A stretch of 64,000 nt of DNA from Oasisia sp. SBJ-2009 (Eukaryota > Annelida > Polychaeta > Sabellida > Siboglinidae). Position numbers and translations under genes: made by a program. Position 1 is the stretch's first letter, and each line of letters opens with the position of its first letter. The notes beneath the pieces were generated by a model. That model worked only from the letters and a program-made list of their open reading frames with translations. It had not been told where the DNA came from and made no database searches. This document shows positions 39,990-53,580 of the stretch, in pieces. The stretch is from positions 16,338,783 through 16,402,782 of the forward strand of contig OZ024861.1 in assembly GCA_964017155.1 (NCBI GenBank), written 5' to 3'.

Positions 39990-42244
39990 TTTATCAAGTT
40001 ATTTTATTTATATAACCTGTTGAGTGAGGTAGATAATATTGTAGGCCGATCACTGGGAGAATCAAATCAATGATAGCATGACATCGATACATGTATCACA
40101 GCTAGTGCGAGTGGACATTAGTTTTGATGTTGCAGTTCTCACAATCGAAACGTTTTACTCAGACGATTAATCGAGCTATTTTTCACGCTATATGATGTAT
40201 TTCAAGATACGCAATGTCAAAATATGATGCAAAATATTGCACATGAAACGACACTTGTGTAAGAGGTCGAGATCGCACAGCGGAAAGTATCTTAACACTG
40301 ATATGCATAAGCACCATTCGCGCGGCGAATGCCACACACATTATCGCATGTACACATACACCCACTCAATACCGTTGAGTAGATGATTCTTTGACCGTCA
40401 TGACAGCAACCACAACGCATTCATCTCGACTGGAAACAGCATACTTAGGAATCAGCATACAAAGGCAACCTACACAAGTGCCTCTTTCTTTGCAATAGTG
40501 TAACTCAAGGGTACGCATTTGACATGTCTTCCTTCAAAGACAAGTGTAGAGGTCATTCGAAGTTTTGAGACCCATATTTATTGCAGTCACACATATCTCG
40601 GCACGCGGATTTGTATCTAGGTAGTGACGGAGTTCGAATGCATATGTTGATTCTTTGCCTTGGAAACAAAAGCATATGCTACAGTGATCAGTGCCAACAG
40701 GCCAGCTCTTTGGTCGTGTCATGAGCGCTGTGCCGACAAACAGGTAACGCCAACGGCTAGACTTAACAGCAATGGCGAAGAGCCATACGAGAAACCAAAG
40801 GTTGTTCCAAACTACCCAGACAACTACGAAATGATATACTAGACATGCGTGGGGTTCATCACTACTCGCGCGTCGCATTCTCAGACGGTCTGTGTCGCTC
40901 ACATGTCGGTCTCAAATAGGAAGACCTGAAACCAAAGAGCAGACATGTCGCAAGTTCAATATGAAAACGAAACCACAAAGCAACTAACAGGCAATGGTCG
41001 CATCATATAATCATTGATGTTGAGCTAGCTACACACATTGTACATCCTACAAAGCGTGTTACAGTACAGAGTAAATCTGGACTGTATGCGGACGAACGTC
41101 TTTTATCGCATGGAATGGCATATAATGCTTCAGATACATATATGCGCAGCCTGCATACAGCCCTCGTGGCGTCGCCGTTAACACGTTTTAGAGTTCCAGA
41201 TCGCAGAGAGTAGATTGCCAACACAGTGAAGGGAACTTTTGTTGATGAGTGTAGTAGTTTGAAGCTCAGCAGTACGAATGTGAAATTAGATACTGTCCAA
41301 ACGTCTATTTGCCTAGGCATAGGTGGAAAGCTGCTTGAGACTTTGAGACAACTCATCGAAGAGTGGTATGCACCATATACAGTGTACTGTGAATGAGAAC
41401 AAGAATATTAATCTGTTCCATTTCGGACAATAATTAGGCACTTGCGCAGAATGCAAGCCAACCTCAATTGCTCCTAGGCTTGAAACTTCATTACAAGAGG
41501 CGCGGGTAGGGTAGTGTAGTGGTCTTAATACGCGTGGACGCAGCAGGCCTGATATATTTGGTCTAAAAATCAATGGAGAGAGTCTGGCATTGTTGAATCT
41601 AATCGGTGTTATACGCCACGCACATTGATTTGCATCGTGCATAAAAAGTACCCGAATGTCGCACAGGCCGTCGTACCATAATACAACTGTAGTCCTATGT
41701 GTGTACCTTATTGCGAAATAAGCTAGCGCAAGTAAAACATTGTAAGAACGAAGTAAAAGTGGAAGAAAGCGCCTCCCCCCCCCCTCCCCCCCAGTTTGCT
41801 TAGATCAAAGGCGTCGCCATCTTGAAATTTGACGTCGCCGGGAACGAAAATGGCACGTCTGCCGTAATGTCGTGACGTCACGGTATTGTAGTGGCGCGTC
41901 TTTCGGTTTGCCGCCATTACTGTGCCGCGCAGCCGAATGCTGGCGACAGATGCCAGTTTCTTTAGTGTAATCTCGACCGCATCGCGGTGGGATTTGCGTC
42001 TTTGACGCCAGTGGGGTGAAGGAATGTGGGCATATGTAAGCATTGAACCTGCTGTTTTTTTAATTTTGTTAGATACCGTGCACATTGTAACGCTGTTTTA
42101 TTCTTTTTTCTCAGGTGTCTGAGCCCGGTGAAGATACAGCGACACGTGGCCGAAGACTTCTGGCAGCATTACTGACCGACCAGGCCCGATGATGTGAAGA
42201 TTGGCGACGCGGAACAGTCATTCGACAGTGGGTGAAGCGTTGTT
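39990..42244 (+). repeat. Monomer unit 19: B/C chimera
   Basis: It starts as a B-type unit like 13 and 15 (accgttgag) and changes to C-type within about 40680-40760 (gtgtcatgagcgctgtgcc, caacggctagac), without a gap. The poly-C tract is C10-T-C7. A small deletion near 41408 (gaatattaatctg) truncates the 155-codon ORF. Confidence 0.94.
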
Positions 42245-44490
42245 TTTATCAAGTTATTTTTTTTATATAACATGTTGAGGTAGATGATAATGTAGGCCGA
42301 TCACTGGGAGAATCAAATCAACGATAGCATGACATCGATACATATATCACAGCTAGTGCGAGTGGACATTAGTTTTGATGTTGCAGTTCTCACAATCGAA
42401 ACGTTTTACTCAGACGATTGATCGAGCTATTGTTCACGCTATATGATGTATTTCAAGATACGCAATGTCAAAATATGCTGCAAAATAATGCACATGAAAC
42501 GAAACTTGTGTAAGAGACCGGGATCGCACCGCGGAAAGTATATTAACACTGATATGAATAAGCACCATTCGCGCGGCGAATGCCACACACATTATCGCAT
42601 GTACACATACTCCCACTCAATACAGTTGAGTAGATGATTCTTTGGCCGTCATGACACTAAGCACAACGCATTCATCTCGACTGGAAACAGCATACTTAGG
42701 AATCAGCATGCCAAGGCAACGTACACAAGTGCCTCTTTATTTGCAATAGTGTAACTCAAGGGTACGCATTTGACATGTCTTCCTTCAAAGACAAGTGTAG
42801 AGATCATTCGATGTTTTGAGACCCATATTTATTGCAGTCACACATATCTCGGCACGTATATTTGTATCTAGGTAGTGACGGAGTTGGAATGCATATGTTG
42901 ATACATTGCCTTGGAAACAATAGCATATGCTACAGTGATCAGTGCCAACAGGCCAACTCTTTGGCCATGTCATGAGCGCTATGCCGACAAACAGGTAACG
43001 CCAAAGGCTAGACATAACAGCGATGGCGAAGAGCCATACGAGAAAACAAAGGTTGTTCCAAACTACCCAGATAACTACGAAATGATATACTAGACATGCG
43101 TGGGGTTCATCACTACTCGCGCGTCGCATTCTCAGAGGGTCTGTGTCGCTCACACGTCGGTCTCAAATAGGAAGACCTGAAACCAAAGAGCAGACATGTC
43201 GCAAGTTCAATATGAAAACGAAACCACAAAGCAGCTAACAGGCAATGGTCGCATCATATAATCATTGATGTTTAGCTAGCTACATACATTGTACGTCCTA
43301 CAAAGCGTATTACACTACAGAGTAAATCTAGACTGTATGCGAACGAACGTCTTTTATCGCATGGAATGGCATATAATGCTTCAGATACATCTTTGCGCAG
43401 CCTGCATACAGCCCTCGTGGCGTCGCCGTTAACACGTTTTAGAGTTCCAGATCGCAGAGAGTAGATTGCCAACACAGTGAAGGGAACCTCTGTTGTTGAG
43501 TGTAGTAGTTTGAAGCTCAGCAGTACGAATGTGAAATTAGATACTGTCCAAACGTCTATTTGCCTAGGCATAGGTGGAAAGCTGCTTGAGACTTTGAGAC
43601 AACTCATCGAAGAGTGGTATGCACCATATACAGTGTACTGTGAATGAGAACAAGAATATGAATCTGTTCCATTTGCGACAAGAATTAGGCACTAGCGCAG
43701 AATGCAAGCCAACCTCAATTGCTCCTAGGTTTGAAACTTCATTACAAGAGGCGCGGGTAGGGTAGTGTAGTGGTTTTAATACGCGCGGACGCAGCAGGCC
43801 TGATATATTTGGTCTAAAAATCAATGGAGAGAGTCTGGCATTGTTGAATTTAATCGGTGTTATACGCCACGCACATTGACTTGCATCGTGCATAAAAAGT
43901 ACCCGAATGTCGCACATGCCCTCGTACCATAATACAACTGTAGTCCTATGTGTGTACCTTATTGCGAAATAAGCTAGCGCAAGTAAAACATTGAAAGAAC
44001 GAAGTAAAAGTGGAAGAAAGCGCCTCCCCCCCCCCCCCCCAGTTTGCTTAGGTCTAAGGCGTCACCATCTTGAAATATGACGTCGCCGGGAACGAAAATG
44101 GCACGTCTGCCGTAATGTCGTGACGTCACGGTATTGTTGTGGCGCGTCTTCCGGTTTGCCGCCATTACTGTGCCGCGCAGCCGAATGCTGGCGACAGATG
44201 CCAGTTTCTTTAGTGTAATCTCGACCGCATCGCGGTGGGATTTGCGTCTTTGACGCCAGTGGGGTGAAGGAATGTGGGCATATGTAAGCATTGAGCCTGC
44301 TGTTTTCAATTTTGTTAGACACCGTGCACATTGTAACGCTGTTTTATTGTTTTTTCTCAGGTGTCTGCGCCCGGTGAAGATACAGCGACGCGTGGCCGAA
44401 GACTTCTGGCAGCATTACTGACCGACCAGGCCCGATGATGTGAAGATTGGCGACGCGGAACAGTCATTCGACAGTGGGTGAAGCGTTGTT
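42245..44490 (+). repeat. Monomer unit 20 (subtype C with a B-type patch)
   Basis: C-type at both ends (agaccgggatcgc, gtgaaattag, ttacaagagg) but B-type from about 42950 to 43450 (gagcgctatgcc, aaaggctag, acatctttgcgc). This looks like a gene-conversion tract. C15 is the longest uninterrupted poly-C in the window. Confidence 0.94.
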
Positions 44491-46732
44491 TTTATCAAGT
44501 AATTTTTTTATATATAACATGTTGAGGTAGACGATAATGTAGGCCGATCACTGGGAGAATCAAATCAACGATAGCATGACATCGATACATATATCACAGC
44601 TAGTGCGAGTGGACATTATTTTTGATGTTGCAGTTCTCACAATCGAAACGTTTTACTCAGACGATTGATCGAGCTGTTGTTCACGCTATATGATGTATTT
44701 CAAGATACGCAATGTCAAAATATGATGCAAAATAATGCACATGAAACGAAACTTGTCTAAGAGACCGGGATCGCACCGCGGAAAGTATATTAACACTGAT
44801 ATGCATAAGCACCATTCGCGCGGCGAATGCCACACACATTATCGCATGTGCACATACACCCACTCAATACAGTTGAGTAGATGATTCTTTGACCGTCATG
44901 ACACTAAGCATAACGCATTCATCTCGACTGGAAACAGCATACTTAGGAATCAGCATGCCAAGGCAACGTACACAAGTGCCTCTTTCTTTGCAATAGTGTA
45001 ACTCAAGGGTACGCATTTGACAGGTCTTCCTTCAAAGACAAGTGTAGAGATCATTCGATGTTTTGAGACCCATATTTATTGCAGTCACACATATCTCGGC
45101 ACGTAGATTTGTATCTAGGTAGTGACGGAGTTCGAATGCATATGTTGATACATTGCCTTGGAAACAATAGCATATGCTACAGTGATCAGTGCCAACAGGC
45201 CAGCTCTTTGGCCATGTCATGAGCGCTGTGCCGACAAACAGGTAACGCCAACGGCTAGACTTAACAGCGATGGCGAAGAGCCATACGAGAAACCAAAGGT
45301 TGTTCCAAACTACCCAGACAACTACGAAATGATATACTAGACATGCGTGGGGTTCATCACTACTCGCGCGTCGCAATCTCAGACGGTCTGTGTCGCTCAC
45401 ATGTCGGTCTCAAATAAGAAGACCTGAAACCAAAGAGCAGACATGTCGCAAGTTCAATATGAAAACGAAACCACAAAGCAACTAACAGGCAATGGTCGCA
45501 TCATATAATCATTGATGTTGAGCTAGCTACACACATTGTACATCCTACAAAGCGTATTACAGTACAGAGTAAATCTGGACTGTATGCGAACGAACGTCTT
45601 TTATCGCATGGAATGGCATATAATGCTTCAGATACATCTATGCGCAGCCTGCATACAGCCCTCGTGGCGTCGCCGTTAACACGTTTTAGAGTTCCAGATC
45701 GCAGAGAGTAGATTGCCAACACAGTGAAGGGAACTTCTGTTGTTGAGTGTAGTAGTTTGAAGCTCAGCAGTACGAATGTGAAATTAGATACTGTCCAAAC
45801 GTCTATTTGCCTAGGCATAGGTGGAAAGCTGCTTGAGACTTTGAGACAACTCATCGAAGAGTGGTATGCACCATATACAGTGTACTGTGAATGAGAACAA
45901 GAATATGAATCTGTTCCATTTGCGACAAGAATTAGGCACTTGCGCAGAATGCAAGCCAACCTCAATTGCTCCTAGGTTTGAAACTTCATTACAAGAGGCG
46001 CGGGTAGGGTAGTGTAGTGGTTTTAATACGCGCGGACGCAGCAGGCCTGATATATTTGGTCTAAAAATCAATGGAGAGAGTCTGGCATTGTTGAATTTAA
46101 TCGGTGTTATACGCCACGCACATTGACTTGCATCGTGCATAAAAAGTACCCGAATGTCGCTCATGCCGTCGTACCATAATACAACTGTAGTCCTATGTGT
46201 GTACCTTATTGCGAAATAAGCTAGCGCAAGTAAAACATTGAAAGAACGAAGTAAAAGTGGAAGAAAGCGCCTCCCCCCCCCAGTTTGCTTAGATCTAAGG
46301 CGTCGCCATCTTGAAATATGACGTCGCCGGGAACGAAAATGGCACGTCTGCCGTAATGTCGTGACCTCACGGTATTGTTGTGGCGCGTCTTTCGGTTTGC
46401 CGCCATTACTGTGCCGCGCAGCCGAATGCTGGCGACAGATGCCAGTTTCTTTAGTGTAATCTCGACCGCATCGCGGTGGGATTTGCGTCTTTGACGCCAG
46501 TGGGGTGAAGGAATTTGGGCATATGTAAGCATTGAACCTGCTGTTTTCAATTTTGTTAGATACCGTGCACATTGTAACGCTGTTTTATTCTTTTTTTCTC
46601 AGGTGTCTGAGCCCGGTGAAGATACAGCGACACGTGGCCGAAGACTTCTGGCAGCATTACTGACCGACCAGGCCCGATGATGTGAAGATTGGCGACGCGG
46701 AACAGTCATTCGACAGTGGGTGAAGCGTTGTT
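44491..46732 (+). repeat. Monomer unit 21 (subtype C)
   Basis: C-type. The CRE palindrome is mutated (gtgacctcacgg near 46370), one of very few copies to lose it. C9 run; a 253-codon minus-strand ORF (45811-46572) is open in this frame. Confidence 0.95.
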
Positions 46733-48935
46733 TTTATCAAGTTATTTTTTTTTATATAACATGTTGAGGTAGATGATAAGGTAGGCCGATCACTGGGAGA
46801 ATCAAATCAACGATAGCATGACATCGATACATATATCACAGCTAGTGCGAGTGGACATTAGTTTTGATGTTGCAGTACTCACAATCGAAACGTTTTATTC
46901 AGACGATTGATCGAGCTATTGTTCACGCTATGTGATGTATTTCAAGATACGCAATGTCAAAATATGATGCAAAATAATGCACATGAAACGATACTTGTGT
47001 AAGAGACCGGGATCGCACCGCGGAAAGTATATTAACACTGATATGAATAAGCACCATTCGCGCGGCGAATGCCACACACATTATCGCATGTACACATACA
47101 CCCACTCAATACAGTTGAGTAGATGATTCTTTGACCGTCATGACACTAAGCACAACGCATTCATCTCGACTGGAAACAGCATACTTAGGAATCAGCATGC
47201 CAAGGCAACGTGCACAAGTGCCTCTTTCTTTGCAATAGTGTAACTCAAGGGTACACATTTGACATGTCTTCCTTCAAAGACAAGTGTAGAGATCATTCGA
47301 TGTTTTGAGACCCATATTTATTGCAGTCACACATATCTCGGCACGCAGATTTGTATCTAGGTAGTGACGGAGTTCGAATGCATATGTTGTTACATTGCCT
47401 TGGAAACAATAGCATATGCTACAGTGATCAGTGCCAACAGGCCAGCTCTTTGGCCCTGTCATGAGCGCTGTGCCGACAAACAGTTAACGCCAACGGCTAG
47501 ACATAACAGCGATGGCGAAGAGCCATACGAGAAACCAAAGGTTGTTCCAAACTACCCATACAACTACGAAGTGATATACTAGACATGCGGGGGTTCATCA
47601 CTACTCGCGCGTCTCATTCTCAGAGGGTCTGTGTCGCTCACACGTCGGTCTCAAATAGGAAGACCTGAAACCAAAGAGCAGACATTTCGACAGTTCAATA
47701 TGAAAACGAAACCACAAAGCAACTAACAGGCAATGATCGCATCATATAATCATTGATGTTGAGCTAGCTACATACATTGTACGTCCTACAAAGCGTATTA
47801 CACTACAGGGTAAATCTAGACAGTATGCGAACGAACGTCTTTTATCGCATGGAATGGCATATCATGCTTCAGATACATCTTTGCGCAGCCTGCATACAGC
47901 CCTCGTGGCGTCGCCGTTAACACGTTTTAGAGTTCCAGATTGCAGAGAGTAGATTGCCAACACAATGAAGGGAACTTCTGTCGTTGAGTGTAGTAGTTTG
48001 AAGCTCAGCAGTACGAATGTTCAACTAGATACTGTCCAAACGTATATTTGCCTAGGCATAGGTGGAAAGCTGCTTGAGACTTTGAGACAACTCATCGAAG
48101 AGTGGTATGCACCATATACAGTGTACTGTGAATGAGAACAAGAATATGAATATTCTGTTCCATTTCCGAAAAGAATTAGGCAATTGGGCAGAATGCAAGC
48201 CAACCTCAATTGCTCCTAGGTTTGAAACTTCATTACAAGAGGCGCGGGTAGGGTAGTGTAGTGGTTTTAATACGCGCGGACGCAGCAGGCCTGATATATT
48301 TGGTCTAAGACTCAATGGAGAGAGTCTGACATTGTTGAATCTAATCGGTGTTATACACCACGCACATTGACTTGCATCGTGCATAAAAAGTATCCGAATG
48401 TCGCACTGGCCGTCGTACCATAACACAACTGTAGTCCTATGTGTGTGTACCTTATTGCGAAATAGGCTAGCGCATGTAAAATATTGAAAGAACGAAGTAA
48501 AAGTGGAAGAAAGCGCCTCCCCCCCCCCCAGTTTGCTTAGATCAAAGGCGTCGCCATCTTGAAATTTCACGTCGCCGGGAACGAAAATGGCGCGTCTGCA
48601 GTATCGTTGTGACGTCACGGTATTGTTGTGGCGCGTCTTCCGGTTTGCCGCCATTACTGTGTCGCGCAGCCGAATGCTGGCGACAGATGCCAGTTTCTTT
48701 AGTGTAATCTCGACCGCATCGCGGTGGGATTTGCGTCTTTGACGCCAGTGGGGTGAAGGAATGTGGGCATATGTAAGCATTGAGCCTGCTGTTTTCAATT
48801 TTGTTAGAAACCGTGCACATTGTAACGCTGGTTTATTGTTTTTTCTCAGGTGTCTGCGCCCGGTGAAGATACAGCGACACGTGGCCGACGACTTCTGGCA
48901 GCATTACTGACCGACCAGGCCCGATGATGTGAAGA
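46733..48935 (+). repeat. Monomer unit 22: last direct copy, cut by the inversion
   Basis: C-type in the first kilobase, then a C/B mosaic (atctttgcgc, tttggtctaagactc, tgtgtgtgtacc). It ends about 40 bp before the expected unit end at the inversion junction. C11 run. Confidence 0.94.
48932..48935. other. Inversion junction of the array with AAGA microhomology
   Basis: The direct copy reads gatgtgaagattgg in intact units; the inverted template reads tcaaagaatcatc. The junction reads gatgtgaagaatcatc, so the four bases aaga are shared by both sides. This is the signature of end joining or template switching. Confidence 0.85.
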
Positions 48936-49329
48936 ATCATCTACTCAACTGTATTGAGTGGGTGTATGTGTACATGCGATAATGTGTGTGGCATTCGCCG
49001 CGCGAATGGTGCTTATGCATATCAGTGTTAAGATACTTTCTGCGGTGCGATCTCGACCTCTTACACAAGTATCGTTTGATGTGCATTATTTTGCATCATA
49101 TTTTGACATTGTGAATCTTGAAATACATCATATAGCGTGAAAAACAGCTCCATCAATCGTCTGAGTAAAACGTTTCGATTTTGAGAACTGCAGCATCAAA
49201 ACTAATGTCCACTCGCACTAGCTGTGATACATGTATCGATGTCATGCTATCATTGATTTGATTCTCCCAGTGATCGGCCTACATTATCATCTACCTCAAC
49301 AGGTTATATAAATAAAATAACTTGATAAA
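48936..49329 (-). repeat. Inverted partial monomer (5' ~394 bp)
   Basis: Reverse complement of the first ~394 bp of a unit, B-like (gaggtcgagatcgc, tttatttatataacctgttgaggtag when read on the minus strand). Confidence 0.94.
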
Positions 49330-51568
49330 ACAACGCGTTACCCACTGTCGAATTACTGTTCCGCGTCGCCAATCTTCACATTATCGGGCCTGGTCGGTCA
49401 GTAATGCTGCCAGAAGTCGTCGGCCACGTGTCGCTGTATCTTCACCGGGCGCAGACACCTGAGAAAAAACAATAAACCAGCGTTACAATGTGCACGGTGT
49501 CTAAAAAAATTGAAAACAGCAGCCTCAATGCTTACATATGCCCACATTCCTTCACCCCACTGGCGTCAAAGACGCAAATCCCACCGCGATGCGGTCGAGA
49601 TTACACTAAAGAAACTGGCATCTGTCGCCAGCATTCGGCTGCGCGGCAAAGTAATGGCGGCAAACCGGAAGACGCGCCACAACAATACCGTGACGTCACG
49701 GCATTACGGCAGACATGCCATTTTCATTCCCGGCGACGTCAAATTTCAAGATGGCGACGCCTTTGATCTAAGCAAACTGGGGGGGAGGCGCTTTCTTCCA
49801 CTTTTACTTCGTTCTTTCAATGTTTTACTTGCGCTAGCTTATTTCGCAATAAGGTACACACATAGGACTACAGTTGTATTATGGTACGACGGCCTGTGCG
49901 ACATTCGGGTACTTTTTATGCACGATGCAAGTCAATGTGCGTGACGTATAACACCGATTAGATTCAACAATGCAGACTCTCTCCATTGATTTTTAGACCA
50001 AATATATCAGGCCTGCTGCGTCCGCGCGTATTAAAACCACTACACTACCCTACCCGCGCCTCTTGTAATGAAGTTTCAAACCTAGGAGCAATTGAGGTTG
50101 GCTTGCATTCTGCGCAAGTGCCTAATTCTTGTCGCAAATGGAACAGAATATTCATATTCTTGTTCTCATTCACAGTACACTGTATATGGTGCATACCACT
50201 CTTCGATGAGTTGTCTCAAAGTCTCAAGCAGCTTTCCACCTATGACTAGGCAAATAGACGTTTGGACAGTATCTAATTTCACATTCGTACTGCTGAGCTT
50301 CAAACTACTACATTCAACAACAGAAGTTCCCTTCACTGTGTTGGCAATCTACTCTCTGCGATCTGGAACTCTAAAACGTGTTAACGGCGACGCCACGAGG
50401 GCTGTATGCAGGCTGCGCATAGATGTATCTGAAGCATTATATGCCATTCCATGCGATAAAAGACGTTCGTTCGCATACAGTCTAGATTTACTCTGTAGTG
50501 TAATACGCTTTGTAGGACGTACAATGTGTGTAGCTAGCTCAACATCAATTATTATATGATGCGACCATTGCCTGTTAGTTGCTTTGTGGTTTCGTTTTCA
50601 TATTGAACTGGCGACATGTCTGCTCTTTGGTTTCAGGTCTTCCTATTTGAGACCAACGTGTGAGCGACACAGACCGTCTGAGAATGAGACGCGCGAGTAG
50701 TGATGAACCACACGCATGTCTAGTATATCACTTCGTAGTTGTCTGGGTAGTTTGGAACAACCTTTTGTTTCTCGTATGGCTCTTCGCCATCGCTGTTATG
50801 TCTAGCCGTTGGCGTTACCTGTTTGTCGGCACAGCGCTCATGACACGACCAAAGAGCTGGCCTGTTGGCACTGATCACTGTAGCATATGCTATTGTTTCC
50901 AAGGCAATGTAACAACATATGCATTCGAACTCCGTCACTACCTATATACAAATCTGCGTGCCGAGATATGTGTGACTGCAATAAATATGGGTCTCAAAAC
51001 ATCGAATGATCTCTACACTTGTCTTTGAAGGAAGACATGTCAAATGCGTACCCTTGAGTTACACTATTGCAAAGAAAGAGGCACTTGTGTAGGTTGCCTT
51101 GGCATGCTGATTCCTAAGTATGCTGTTTCCAGTCGAGAAGAATGCGTTATGCTTGGTGTCAAGACGGTCAAAGAATCATCTACTCAACTGTATTGAGTGG
51201 GTGTATGTGTACATGCGATAATGTGTGTGGCATTCGCCGCGCGAATGGTGCTTATGCATATCAGTTTTAATATACTTTCCGCGGTGCGATCCCGGCCTCT
51301 TACACAAGTCTCGTTTCATGTGCATTATTTCGCATCATATTTTGACATTGCGTATCTTCAAATACATCATATAGCGTGAACAATAGCTCGATCAATCGTC
51401 TGAGTAAAACGTTTCGATTGTGAGAACTGCAACATCAAAACTGATGTCCACTCGCACTAGCTGTGATACATGTATCGATGTCATGCTATCGTTGATTTGA
51501 TTCTCCCAGTGATCGGCCTACATTATCATCTACCTCAACATGTTATATAAAATATATAACTTGATAAA
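49330..51568 (-). repeat. Inverted complete monomer
   Basis: A full unit on the minus strand, 2239 bp. Its unit 3' end (left side here) is B-like, while the CpG segment and the rest are A/C-like, so it is a mosaic. The 155-codon ORF is open on the + strand (50092-50559). The poly-C tract is only 7. Confidence 0.95.
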
Positions 51569-52659
51569 AACAACGCTTCACCCACTGTCGAATGACTGTT
51601 CCGCGTCGCCAATCTTCACATCATCGGGCCTGGTCGGTGAGTAATGCTGCCAGAAGTCTTCGGCCACGTGTCGCTGTATCTTCAACGGGCGCAGACACCT
51701 GAGAAAAAACAATAAAACAGCGTTACAATGTGCACGGTGTCTAACAAAATTGAAAACAGCAGGTTCAATGCTTACATATGCCCACATTCCTTCACCCATC
51801 TGGCGTCAAAGACGCAAATCCCACCGCGATGCGGTCGAGATTACACTAAAGAAACTGGCATCTGACGCCAGCATTCGGCTGCGCGGCAAAGTAATGGCGG
51901 CAAACCGGAAGACGCGCCACAACAATACCGTGTCGTCACGACATTACGGCAGACGTGCTATTTTCGTTCCCGGCGACATCAAATTTCAAGATGGCGACGC
52001 CTTTGATCTAAGCAAACTAGGGGGGGGGAGGCGCTTTCTTCCACATTTACTTCGTTCTTTCAATGTTTTACTTGCGCTAGCCTATTTCGCAACAAGGTAC
52101 ACACATAGGACTACAGTTGTATTATGGTACGACGGCCTGTGCGACATTCGGGTACTTTTTATGCACGATGCAAGTCAATGTGCGTGGGGTATAACACCGA
52201 TTAGATTCAACAATGTCAGACTCTCTCCATTGAGTTTTAGACCAAATATATCAGGCCTGCTGCGTCCGCGCGTATTAAAACCACTACACTACCCTACCCG
52301 CGCCTCTCGTAATGAAGTTTCAAACCTAGGAGCAATTTAGGTTGGCTTGCATTCTGCGCAAGTGCCTAATTCTTGTCGGAAATGGAACAGAATATTCATA
52401 TTCTTGTTCTCATTCACAGTACACTGTATATGGTGCATACCACTCTTCGATGAGTTGTCTCAAAGTCTCAAGCAGCTTTCCACCTATGCCTAGGCAAATA
52501 GACGTTTGGACAGTATCTAATTTAACATTCGTACTGCTGAGCTTCAAACTACTACACTCAACGACAGAAGTTCCCTTCATTGTGTTGGCAATCTACTGTC
52601 TGCGATCTGGAACTCTAAAACGTGTTAACGTCGACGCCACGAGGGCTGTATGCAGGCTG

Positions 52660-52660
<1 letters not shown>
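51569..52660 (-). repeat. Inverted truncated monomer at the array edge
   Basis: The 3'-most 1092 bp of a unit on the minus strand, ending at the microsatellite. The CRE is mutated (gtgtcgtcacg near 51940). A TGA to TCA change opens a 73-codon minus-strand ORF at 51578-51799 that is closed in the other copies. Confidence 0.94.
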
Positions 52661-53090
<430 letters not shown>

Positions 53091-53436
53091 TGTTTATGTG
53101 TGTATATGTTTTTGCTCCGCTTATTGCAGTGAAGAAAACTATTAAAAATAAAACATGTGTTTGCTAATGTTGTCTATAAATTAGAAAGCACTTGCATAAC
53201 CTGTTTTCACTGAATGTGACAAAAACCTCAAACTATTTGAACTGAAATCTAATAAATATTCATGGCATAATTATGAACATTGACTCATACGCGCAACATT
53301 TTTATATCCCAACCTATTTCACCTGAAAACAATTACGTCCGAAACATTCAACATTAACAACAAAGAAACAAAGGAAACAAATCAAAATAGAAAAAGAAAC
53401 ATACAAACAGAGAAGCGCTATTTTAATAGTCACATT
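53091..53436. other. AT-rich spacer, no recognised feature
   Basis: Low-complexity AT-rich sequence with several aataaa-like strings (for example near 53146) but no ORF or structure I can support. Confidence 0.6.
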
Positions 53437-53580
53437 CCTCGGGTGAAAACGAAAACTGGAATCCGAGCTTTCTCTGTTACTGCACAAACAGTGTGGAAAT
53501 ATATAGTTTTATTCCGCCGGCGTCTAAAAGCCTGTCTCCTTAATGCTGCCTGTTCTCCTCAGTTTCCTAGCACCTTCTTC
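53437..53580 (+). mobile_element. Non-LTR retrotransposon (LINE) 3' coding remnant
   Basis: The translation PRVKTKTGIRAFSVTAQTVW followed by FRRRLKACLLNAA matches the C-terminal pattern of invertebrate LINE ORF2 proteins (G-RAFS-A---WN-LP, then a short basic helix). The Asn-Ser-Leu-Pro part is missing, so this copy has an internal deletion. No RT domain lies upstream; this is a 5'-truncated, dead copy. Confidence 0.6.

Larger units (their letters stand above)
1..48935 (+). repeat. Macrosatellite: 22 direct tandem copies of a ~2.25-kb monomer
   Basis: The same sequence recurs head-to-tail with a step of 2242-2255 bp, phased here on the T-rich string tttatcaagtt. Twenty-one junctions are visible. 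One unit is short (unit 7, 1777 bp) and the last is cut off by an inversion. Copies differ by a few percent (about 3% between units 1 and 8 in two segments I compared by eye) and fall into subtypes A, B and C. The window starts inside the array, so more copies probably lie to the left. No rRNA, histone, snRNA or known satellite family is recognisable in the monomer. It could be a satellite, an amplified promoter/first-exon segment, or a small-RNA locus; the sequence does not decide between these. Confidence 0.97.

Noticed and set aside
1..48935. Multigene family of secreted or antimicrobial peptides encoded by the array
   Set aside because: Mostly nonsynonymous differences, overlapping frames, no credible signal peptide and frame breaks in several units argue against it.
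1..48935. CRISPR array or prokaryotic element
   Set aside because: Repeats are 2.25 kb and contiguous, and the neighbouring elements are eukaryotic retrotransposons and microsatellites.
1..48935. rDNA, 5S, histone or snRNA tandem cluster
   Set aside because: None of the conserved sequences of these genes can be seen on either strand of the monomer.
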